From positions 1 through 56,078 of the forward strand of contig DKYT01000020.1 in assembly GCA_002492465.1 (NCBI GenBank): 56,078 bases of DNA, in the 5' to 3' direction. This DNA comes from Lachnospiraceae bacterium UBA7093. GTDB taxonomy: Bacteria; Bacillota; Clostridia; Lachnospirales; Lachnospiraceae. The translations under genes and the position numbers were made by a program. Shown here piece after piece: positions 50,002-56,078 of the stretch. How positions within the stretch are numbered: position 1 is the first letter of the stretch; each line of letters begins with the position of its first letter. The notes beneath the pieces were generated by a model. That model made no database searches. It saw only the letters and a list, made by a program, of their open reading frames with translations, and was not told the DNA's origin.

Positions 50002-51513
50002 TTATTTTATCTTAAATAATGGGATCACTTTTACTTTGTTATCTTCCTTAGATTCTATTGGTAAGCCAAACGCCTCTATGTAGCCGTCTTCTGATACTTT
50101 TATGCCCACTCCCATCTGCGCAAGACGTTTTGCCGCGGCTGCACGCCCGCCGCTTGAACTACCGCCCGGCACGGCTACAATAGAACCTGCACAGTAAAAC
50201 GAGCCGTCCAGTGAAACCACGGTTGCTCCATCCAGGCTCAAAATCTCTTTGCGCAAAGGCTTCTCTATATCGAAAAAAGACCGAATGGTATTATGATTCA
50301 CTAATAAATATTTCAATACCTCTATCTTTTCTTTGCTTTCGTCGCTTACTCCTTCCGGAAGATTTCCTGTAATGCTTAAATCAAAACGGTCTTTTATTAT
50401 TTTTGAGATTTCATCCGTCCCAATATCAGGTATCACAATTGCCAGACAGCCGCCGGTATGGGAAAAGGAAACGTCCAGCAAGGTACAATAAATATCTTTC
50501 ATTTTATTCCGAATACTTTCTTCATCCTTATCCATACCTAACAGAAAATATGGACGAAGATTGACATATACCCGTTCCCAGTCAAAGGATACCCATTTGC
50601 TCCCCCTTTTGGCAAAGCATACCGCCCTGTTTTTGATCAGCATTATTTCCCCGTTTGTAAGGACAATAATTCCAATGGCGCTTTTATTGCAATGCTGCGC
50701 TATATCGACAAATTGAAACGGAACAAACATATCCTGATTTTTGACATTTTCAGGAGCCGGCGTACTTCTTGATAAAAACGAAAGCAGCTTTCCGCTTTTA
50801 TCAAGTAGTATGCCTGAAAAAATACCATCCGTAAAAACTGCGCTGCTGTCATTTTCAAGAAAATGTAAATAACTTACAGATTCCGATGAAGCGTCAACTG
50901 AAAAATCTACTACAAGTCCGAAGGGAACCGTTTTCCCCTCATAGGTTCTTCCAGCCCACTCCTGCATTCTGCACAAAATCGAATGAAGCACAGTAGCCTT
51001 TTTGTAGTCGGATGTGAGCCATGTGCACATGCCAATTTCAAATGCCAACTGAAACGTGCGCTGTTTATACGAATCATGCCTGCATGATTTCGTTCCGTAG
51101 TTCCGCTGCTTACGTATCGCATTATTAAAACAATTATATTCCGAAACCTTTAAAATTTCCCGTAAAATTGCGGATAACCTCTTTTTAATAGCAGTCGAAG
51201 AATATGTTCCAACCTCGCAGTAAAATGGAGATTGTGTCATTTTATCGCAAATACAGGGATAAAATCTATAAAAGCGCTGCCCTTTTTCATCTTCAAAATA
51301 CGATACCAGCTCAGAGTTATTGCTGGCATCTTCCTTTAGTTTTATGCTTCCCCGCGCATCAAATAATGGCAGCATGTACGTATTAACTATATTCATAAAT
51401 TCCTGTTTTGCCAGTTCTTCGAGTTCATAAGCCATCTCATTACATCCTTCCACGCCTTTTATCATATGTATTATATGTAATTTCCCATTTTTCAGCAATT
51501 GGCTTTCCTTCAT
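50002..51513 (-). CDS. DisA/DAC-like (diadenylate-cyclase-fold) protein with N-terminal sensor region
   Basis: A 503-aa soluble protein. The C-terminal block has LSLDGATVVSLDG (the DGA motif, residues 428-430), CAGSIVAVPGG, then GGRAAAAKRLAQMGVGIKVS, matching the DisA_N/DAC fold. The usual second motif is GTRHRAA; here only the first Arg (457) remains. The N-terminal 400 residues lack membrane segments and resemble the sensor regions of DACNV-type proteins (inference). It may make or sense a cyclic dinucleotide, or be catalytically dead. The start is weak in ribosome site but supported by homology to the frame at 44160. Divergent from RiPP locus C. Confidence 0.65.
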   Translation of the reverse strand: MKESQLLKNGKLHIIHMIKGVEGCNEMAYELEELAKQEFMNIVNTYMLPLFDARGSIKLKEDASNNSELVSYFEDEKGQRFYRFYPCICDKMTQSPFYCEVGTYSSTAIKKRLSAILREILKVSEYNCFNNAIRKQRNYGTKSCRHDSYKQRTFQLAFEIGMCTWLTSDYKKATVLHSILCRMQEWAGRTYEGKTVPFGLVVDFSVDASSESVSYLHFLENDSSAVFTDGIFSGILLDKSGKLLSFLSRSTPAPENVKNQDMFVPFQFVDIAQHCNKSAIGIIVLTNGEIMLIKNRAVCFAKRGSKWVSFDWERVYVNLRPYFLLGMDKDEESIRNKMKDIYCTLLDVSFSHTGGCLAIVIPDIGTDEISKIIKDRFDLSITGNLPEGVSDESKEKIEVLKYLLVNHNTIRSFFDIEKPLRKEILSLDGATVVSLDGSFYCAGSIVAVPGGSSSGGRAAAAKRLAQMGVGIKVSEDGYIEAFGLPIESKEDNKVKVIPLFKIK

Positions 51514-51518
51514 GTTGT

Positions 51519-51536
51519 GAGGAACTATGGTTCCTC
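51519..51536. promoter_or_regulatory. Palindrome at the start of the DAC-like gene
   Basis: GAGGAAC-TATG-GTTCCTC, a perfect 7-bp inverted repeat, lies 5 bp before the ATG at 51513. A diverged copy with GAAC-TATT-GTTC is at 44169-44180, also just upstream of an ATG. Candidate operator or translation-control hairpin. Confidence 0.45.
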
Positions 51537-51602
51537 TATCGTATGGTAAAATATTGTTTTTAATTCAAATTTTATATACTTCAAGCAGTACTTCAAAAAT
51601 GC

Positions 51603-51632
51603 TTGACCCCTGCAAAAGAATGGCAGTATACT
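51603..51632 (+). promoter_or_regulatory. Promoter for RiPP locus C
   Basis: TTGACC (51603-51608), an 18-bp spacer, TATACT (51627-51632), 54 bp upstream of the methyltransferase start. Confidence 0.6.
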
Positions 51633-51686
51633 GATTTTATATTAGGACAGAACTTTTTTAGATAAATCGGGAAGGGGTTTCCGAAT

Positions 51687-52301
51687 TTGGAAAGAAGCAG
51701 AATTGAGACATTTATCTATAAGCTGTCACATTGGATTTCCAGAATTCATGATTTAATACTTGGTGTGGATTTTGAAAAACGAAATGATGAATGGAATGGG
51801 CATAGGTATCCATATGAGCCAACCGTTCATCTCTCTTATCGGAATCTCAAAAAGTACATATATCAGCTTTATAAGGATGGACAGACCTTAAATGTTATGG
51901 ATATAGGGTGCGGAAAAGAGAAAATGCTTTTTGTTTTTTCAAATCTACCAGTTGCATCAGTTGCCGGTCTGGAATATGTAGAAGTTCTGGCTGACACCGC
52001 AAGGAGGAACATTGATTTACTCTCTGAAAAAGGCAAAATAAAAGTACCCATTGATGTAATATATGGTGATGCAGAAATATATAATTACTATGATAAATAC
52101 AATATATTCTATCTTTACAATCCCTTTGATGAGATACTCATGGAACGGTTCATTGACATATTGAATGGCAGCATATCGAAGCATCCGAGAACGATACGCA
52201 TTATATATTGCAATTTTTTCTATGAAAAAGTACTTTTTGACAATGGATTTAATCTTGAAACAGAGTTTTATTATAAAACAAGAGTTTATATAAAAAATTA
52301 G
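51687..52301 (+). CDS. SAM-dependent methyltransferase (locus C)
   Basis: A 204-aa class I methyltransferase. NVMDIGCGKEKMLFVFSNLP is motif I, VAGLEYVEVLADTARRNI motif II, and IFYLYNPFDEI the motif IV region. The start is a TTG at 51687 with AAGGGG about 9 nt before it; no ATG fits better. It lies 31 bp before the radical SAM gene and shares its promoter. It likely methylates the AIGSCHM peptide or its processed form (inference). Confidence 0.75.
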   Translation: MERSRIETFIYKLSHWISRIHDLILGVDFEKRNDEWNGHRYPYEPTVHLSYRNLKKYIYQLYKDGQTLNVMDIGCGKEKMLFVFSNLPVASVAGLEYVEVLADTARRNIDLLSEKGKIKVPIDVIYGDAEIYNYYDKYNIFYLYNPFDEILMERFIDILNGSISKHPRTIRIIYCNFFYEKVLFDNGFNLETEFYYKTRVYIKN

Positions 52302-52332
52302 AAGAAAGAAACAAAGGTAAATATGGGTAGCT

Positions 52333-53694
52333 ATGAATACTGATACACTGGCGAAAATGGAACTCGGAAGCCCTATAAGGGCAAATTTAGAAATTACAGA
52401 AGCGTGTCCTCTGGCTTGCAAGCACTGTTACACCTATTGGGGATTTGCTGCAACAGGGAAAAAAGTACTTCCCCAAGATGAATCTTATGATTTAGAGCAC
52501 TTTAACAGGATTCTTGATATTCTGTCAAATCACGGCATAAGGACACTTACCCTTACCGGCGGCGAGCCATTTGAAAAACGGGATATACTGTATCCGCTTA
52601 TAAGGTCTGCAAAAGACCGTGGAATGGTTGTGTTTGTAAATACCAGTGCCGCACTGATAGAGCAAAAGGATGCGGAAATCATCAAAAGCCTGAACGCTGA
52701 TGGTTTTCTGGTATCGCTTATGTCCTGTAATAAAGAAACAAATAATCGTCTTTCTCAGGCTGACAGTTATGATAAGACGATAAATGGTATAAAGAACCTG
52801 GTCAAAGCAGGTCAGAATGTAAATATCAATATGGTATGCTCCAAAGAAAATTATAGAGATGTTCGCCGGACTGCATTATTGGTTGAAAAACTGGGCGCAT
52901 GGAGTTTTTCGGCAGCCCCCATGATGGCAGCGCTTTCTTATCCTGATTACCTTGCCATGAGACTCTCCGGAAGTGAATTAAACAGCGTAATTCATGACCT
53001 GATTTGGGTAAAAGAAAATACAAAATTACTGACAACAACATTGGAAGCCTTGCCTTATTGTGCCTTTTCGGAGGATGAATTAGAAGAACTTCGTCCCATT
53101 CTGTCCCACAGTTATTGCGGAGCCGGATTGAGCGACTGCGCTATTTCTGTTTCCGGGAATATACGCCCATGCATTATGAGCGGAGAATCAGTTGGCAACA
53201 TCTTAAAAGATGATTGGGATGATATATGGAAAAAGCTTTCAAAGTGGAGATCGGGTAATATACTGCCTCCCGAATGCCTGGAATGTACCGCCGTTGACGA
53301 ATGCGGCGGCGGATGCCGCGTCTCAGCGAAAACGGTTAATGGTTCTTTCTCTGCAAATGATCCTTATATGATCGGCAAATTGTCACAAAAGCTTACTCCT
53401 GCTGTTTCAGACACAGATGCAACGCCGCGTAAAAATGTTTTTTCCAAAGATACGAAACTATGTATATCAAGAAAAGCGGTAGATAGGCATGAACCATTTG
53501 GAGGTACTGTATTTATCGGAAACAGAGCAGTTTTTCTCAAAGAAGAACCTTATGCGTTATATTGTAGAATGAAAGAGATGCGTGCGTTTAGCCCTGCGCA
53601 GATCGAGACAGATTACAGTGTAAATTTAAATGATTTTCTTCATTTTATTCAATTGTTGATCGATGAAGAGATTGTTGATATAATGGAAACATAA
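52333..53694 (+). CDS. Radical SAM/SPASM peptide maturase with C-terminal RRE-like domain (locus C)
   Basis: A 453-aa radical SAM enzyme. CPLACKHCY (Cys25, Cys29, Cys32) binds the SAM cluster, LTLTGGEPF is the GGE motif, and SPASM cysteines occur at SYCGAGLSDC, IRPC and CLECTAVDECGGGC. Residues about 370-453 look like a PqqD-like winged helix that could bind the precursor leader. The gene is followed 64 bp later by a small peptide with two AIGSCHM units. Probable post-translational crosslinking or thioether chemistry at the Cys. Confidence 0.85.
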   Translation: MNTDTLAKMELGSPIRANLEITEACPLACKHCYTYWGFAATGKKVLPQDESYDLEHFNRILDILSNHGIRTLTLTGGEPFEKRDILYPLIRSAKDRGMVVFVNTSAALIEQKDAEIIKSLNADGFLVSLMSCNKETNNRLSQADSYDKTINGIKNLVKAGQNVNINMVCSKENYRDVRRTALLVEKLGAWSFSAAPMMAALSYPDYLAMRLSGSELNSVIHDLIWVKENTKLLTTTLEALPYCAFSEDELEELRPILSHSYCGAGLSDCAISVSGNIRPCIMSGESVGNILKDDWDDIWKKLSKWRSGNILPPECLECTAVDECGGGCRVSAKTVNGSFSANDPYMIGKLSQKLTPAVSDTDATPRKNVFSKDTKLCISRKAVDRHEPFGGTVFIGNRAVFLKEEPYALYCRMKEMRAFSPAQIETDYSVNLNDFLHFIQLLIDEEIVDIMET

Positions 53695-53758
53695 GAATAA
53701 CTGTTGTAGGCTATAAGTTATTGCAATTTATAGCTATCATACCTAAGGAGGTGTTTGC

Positions 53759-53992
53759 ATGTATAATTTAACAGAACCATTTGTAATGCCGGAGAAACTT
53801 ATGTTAAGAACGCAACAGGGAAATGTGGCTGCCATAGGTTCCTGCCACATGGGAGTAGCGCAGCCGGAAGAAATAGTGAAACCCGCAATCGGCTCCTGTC
53901 ATATGGCAATACCGCAATCAGATAATCATGACTCCATAGTAAGACAATACAGAGGGTCGTCGATGCACAGGGAGGTCGTCGTTCTTGGTTAA
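53759..53992 (+). CDS. Candidate RiPP precursor with two AIGSCHM cores
   Basis: A 77-aa peptide starting MYNLTEPFVMPEKLMLRTQQ. Two similar segments follow: AAIGSCHMGVAQPEE and PAIGSCHMAIPQSDN; each holds one Cys, one His and one Met in the same order. The tail (about 55-77) is RQYRGSSMHREVVVLG. The ATG follows AAGGAGGTG, a very strong ribosome site. It is last in the methyltransferase/radical SAM operon. Repeated core units are common in multi-product RiPP precursors. I know of no described family with this core. Confidence 0.82.
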   Translation: MYNLTEPFVMPEKLMLRTQQGNVAAIGSCHMGVAQPEEIVKPAIGSCHMAIPQSDNHDSIVRQYRGSSMHREVVVLG

Positions 53993-53996
53993 AAAA

Positions 53997-54034
53997 CAGG
54001 GGAGACATTAGTCCATATGGGTAATGCCTCCCTG
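53997..54034 (+). terminator. Hairpin after RiPP locus C
   Basis: An imperfect stem in which CATTA pairs with TAATG and GGGAG with CTCCC (with bulges), starting 5 bp past the precursor stop. It also covers the 3' end of a decayed minus-strand frame, so its terminator role is not certain. Confidence 0.5.
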
Positions 54035-54162
54035 TTGTTCTAAATCCATTAAAACCATATCTATATCCTGTTTTGAACAATCTTTTAACGCATTTCTATA
54101 CTATAAGAATACCCGTCTTTTCGAGCTTTGCATCTTAGTTCACCCGACGTAATGCCGCCCAT
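54008..54162 (-). pseudogene. Frameshifted small gene of unknown function
   Basis: The minus strand reads MGGITSGELRCKARKDGYSY to codon 25, then a stop. Shifting by one base continues as LKDCSKQDIDMVLMDLEQQG for 26 codons to a stop. The two parts together would give about 51 aa of protein-like sequence. There is no good ribosome site. It may be a remnant small protein downstream of the 2-epimerase; I do not recognise it. Confidence 0.35.
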
Positions 54163-54177
54163 CAGCAGTAATCAATC

Positions 54178-55302
54178 TCAGCCTTTATTCATCTTCCATT
54201 TCACAATTTCATCTACAATCCTCTCGCTCGCATGCCCGTCTCCATAGGGATTGACCGCATGCGCCATTTGCATATATTTCTCCTGGTTATCCAGCAGTTC
54301 ATATGCGTAATCATAGATCCTTCCTTCCTCTATCCCCACAAGCGCAACCGTCCCTGCTTCCACAGCTTCCGGTCTCTCCGTCTCCGTTCTAAGCACCATT
54401 ACCGGAAGCCCGAAATGGGGGCCTTCCTCCTGAAGCCCTCCCGAATCGGTCATGAGCAGATAGCTATGCGCCATTACATTGTGCATGTCTTCCACATCGA
54501 TGGGATCCAGCAAATGAACTCTCTCCGTCCCATCTAAAATAGAAAATACTGTGTTTCTAACTGCCGGATTTAAATGTACCGGATAAATCAGTTCCACATC
54601 CTCATGCTCCATGACAATTCTCTTTGCAGCCCTACAAATATTTTCCAGTGGTTCTCCCAAATTTTCCCGTCTATGGGCAGTCATTAAAATGAATCGTGAC
54701 TTCGAAAAATCAATCTTATTCAGCTTATCATTTTTATATTTATAATTCTCTTTAACCGTATATTGAAAAGAGTCAATAACTGTATTGCCCGTCACAAATA
54801 CATTTTTATGTATATTTTCTCTTTCCAGATTTTTCTTATTATTTTCTGTTGGAGCAAAAAACAGCTCCGCTATCTGCGTAATAAGTTTCCTGTTCATTTC
54901 TTCCGGAAAAGGAGAATAAATATCATATGTCCTTAGCCCTGCTTCCACATGTCCCACCGGAATTTTCTGATAAAACGCCGCTAAAGCAGCTGATGACGAA
55001 GTTGTAGTATCACCATGCACTAATACAATATCAGGCTTAATTTGAGGCAACAGTTCCTCAAGAGTGCTCAATACAGAAGTGGTAATTGTTGTCAAGGTTT
55101 GCCTGTCCTTCATTAAATTCAAATCATAATCCGGTGTAATATGAAATATCTCCAAAACCTGATCCAGCATTTGCCGATGCTGTCCCGTCACACATACAAT
55201 GCTTTCAATCCTGTCACTTTTTTCCAAAGCTTTCACAAGTGGACACATTTTAATTGCTTCCGGTCTTGTACCAAAAATACTCAATACCCTTATCTTTTCC
55301 AT
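54178..55302 (-). CDS. wecB: UDP-N-acetylglucosamine 2-epimerase (non-hydrolysing)
   Basis: A 374-aa GT-B fold epimerase that converts UDP-GlcNAc to UDP-ManNAc. VLSIFGTRPEAIKMCPLV is the hallmark N terminus, followed by VTGQHRQML, VHGDTTTSSSAALAAFY, GHVEAGLRT and MTDSGGLQEEGP. The ATG at 55302 follows GGGAGGGG; the 55314 start is less likely. It has its own promoter at 55354. It could feed a ManNAc or ManNAc-uronate-containing surface polymer; ugd is elsewhere in the window. Confidence 0.93.
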   Translation of the reverse strand: MEKIRVLSIFGTRPEAIKMCPLVKALEKSDRIESIVCVTGQHRQMLDQVLEIFHITPDYDLNLMKDRQTLTTITTSVLSTLEELLPQIKPDIVLVHGDTTTSSSAALAAFYQKIPVGHVEAGLRTYDIYSPFPEEMNRKLITQIAELFFAPTENNKKNLERENIHKNVFVTGNTVIDSFQYTVKENYKYKNDKLNKIDFSKSRFILMTAHRRENLGEPLENICRAAKRIVMEHEDVELIYPVHLNPAVRNTVFSILDGTERVHLLDPIDVEDMHNVMAHSYLLMTDSGGLQEEGPHFGLPVMVLRTETERPEAVEAGTVALVGIEEGRIYDYAYELLDNQEKYMQMAHAVNPYGDGHASERIVDEIVKWKMNKG

Positions 55303-55353
55303 TTCCCCTCCCATTACACTTTTCTTGTATTCAATATCTATTTCTTTTTAAAA

Positions 55354-55383
55354 AGTATACTATGGAACATATCACCTTGGCAA
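55354..55383 (-). promoter_or_regulatory. Promoter for wecB
   Basis: Minus strand: TTGCCA (55383-55378), an 18-bp spacer, TATACT (55359-55354), about 50 bp before the ATG at 55302. Confidence 0.55.
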
Positions 55384-55440
55384 GTAAAGCAAGTTATATC
55401 TGATTTATTAATCTTCATTTTTACTTTTCCCTTTTTATGT

Positions 55441-55446
55441 TATAAT
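55441..55446 (+). promoter_or_regulatory. Extended -10 box for the acyltransferase gene
   Basis: TGT-TATAAT, a consensus -10 with extended TG, 28 bp before the ATG at 55475. The -35 region is poor (T-rich). Confidence 0.5.
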
Positions 55447-55474
55447 AAAGCATTATAGAAGGGAAAACTATAAA

Positions 55475-56078
55475 ATGAAAACGGTTCGAAATAACGAAAT
55501 TAATTTTTTAAAATTTGTAGCAACCATTTCTGTCATACTAATTCATGAAAAATTGCCTGGTTCAATTGGGATTACAATAAAAGATATTTCCGCCGCTGCT
55601 GTTCCGATTTTTTTTATGATATCCGGATACTTTAGTTACGGCAGCACGATTCAACAGCTAAAAAGAAGAGCTGTCAGAATCCTGAAACTGGTGATTTTGG
55701 CAAATGCAATATATTTTATATGGGATATACTTGTAGAATTATGGTATGGACGCCCTTTAATAGACTGGTTTATACAGACTTGTTCCCCAAAGCGAATTTT
55801 AGTTTTTCTATTATTGAACGAGTCTTCTTTAAGAGGACACTTGTGGTTTCTCGGAGCATTACTATATGTCTACCTGTTTTTAATCATTGGCTTAAAATAT
55901 ATAGAAACCATACAAAAGAATAATCATTTTATATTTCAAAACTCCGAGAATCTTTTCCTCCTTATCTCTATTCTGCTTTTTTCTGCTAATATTATTGGCG
56001 GAGAGATTCTTACTTTATTTGGAAAAAATATTCAAATACCTTATATCCGGAATTGGATTTTTATGGGAGTGCCTTGCA
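55475..56078 (+). CDS. Acyltransferase 3 family protein, cut by the window end
   Basis: The frame is open to the last base (201 codons visible). The protein starts MKTVRNNEINFLKFVATISV with ILIHEKLPG, the family's conserved His region, then AAAVPIFFMISGYF. Several membrane segments follow, including RGHLWFLGALLYVYLF. It is an OafA/WecH-like acyltransferase, probably acting on the surface glycan built with the neighbouring 2-epimerase. The C-terminal half is outside the window. Confidence 0.85.
   Translation, partial: MKTVRNNEINFLKFVATISVILIHEKLPGSIGITIKDISAAAVPIFFMISGYFSYGSTIQQLKRRAVRILKLVILANAIYFIWDILVELWYGRPLIDWFIQTCSPKRILVFLLLNESSLRGHLWFLGALLYVYLFLIIGLKYIETIQKNNHFIFQNSENLFLLISILLFSANIIGGEILTLFGKNIQIPYIRNWIFMGVPC

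Overview
The window looks like a chromosomal segment of a low-to-mid GC Firmicute, most likely a gut Lachnospiraceae (inference). The reasons are strong GGAGG ribosome sites, TTGACA/TATAAT-type promoters, a two-permease sugar ABC transporter next to a YhcH gene, DUF1848, DUF6056-like and Nif11 families, and secreted proteins of a style common in that family. No tRNA, rRNA, transposase, integrase or CRISPR array was found.

Layout. (1) 118-3753, plus strand: a sugar ABC transporter (lipoprotein and two permeases) with a YhcH-type protein, possibly for sialic acid or a related amino sugar. (2) 3831-28825, mostly minus strand: a large cell-surface glycan locus. It holds two MBOAT plus SGNH O-acylation pairs, four multi-spanning GT-C-like membrane proteins, three GT2 glycosyltransferases, UDP-glucose dehydrogenase plus UDP-glucuronate 4-epimerase, a sugar aminotransferase, two FAD-dependent oxidoreductases, an OafA-type acyltransferase, an XRE regulator and two secreted proteins. 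(3) 29065-43968: an accessory island of peptide or small-molecule modification genes on both strands. (4) 44233-48566, minus strand: a decaying NDP-deoxysugar pathway in which two genes each carry an in-frame stop and a third is truncated. (5) 48838-53992: a PI-PLC-type protein, a DisA/DAC-like protein and another RiPP locus. (6) 54178-56078: UDP-GlcNAc 2-epimerase and the start of an acyltransferase, so surface-glycan genes resume.

The most unusual content is the density of candidate RiPP (ribosomally made, modified peptide) loci within about 25 kb. Locus A (33084-39322, plus) has a Nif11-leader precursor with no cysteine anywhere, followed by a YcaO enzyme, a LanM-like protein with an intact dehydratase active site but no zinc-cyclase motifs, a flavodoxin-fold reductase and a methyltransferase. 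Locus B (31051-32790, minus) has a 58-residue precursor ending in C-G-A triplets, translationally coupled to a radical SAM/SPASM enzyme and overlapped out of frame by a membrane-anchored DUF4760-like gene. Locus C (51603-53992, plus) has a methyltransferase, a radical SAM/SPASM enzyme and a 77-residue precursor with two copies of AIGSCHM. Locus D (39470-44086) has pentapeptide-repeat and membrane genes convergent with a 767-residue ATP-grasp plus radical SAM fusion; both transcription units carry an identical 25-bp palindromic element upstream.

Three near-identical minus-strand promoters (near 28890, 32865 and 48660) drive an O-acylation operon, RiPP locus B and the deoxysugar operon, which suggests common control. 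Functions are inferred by recognising motifs by eye; no database search was run.
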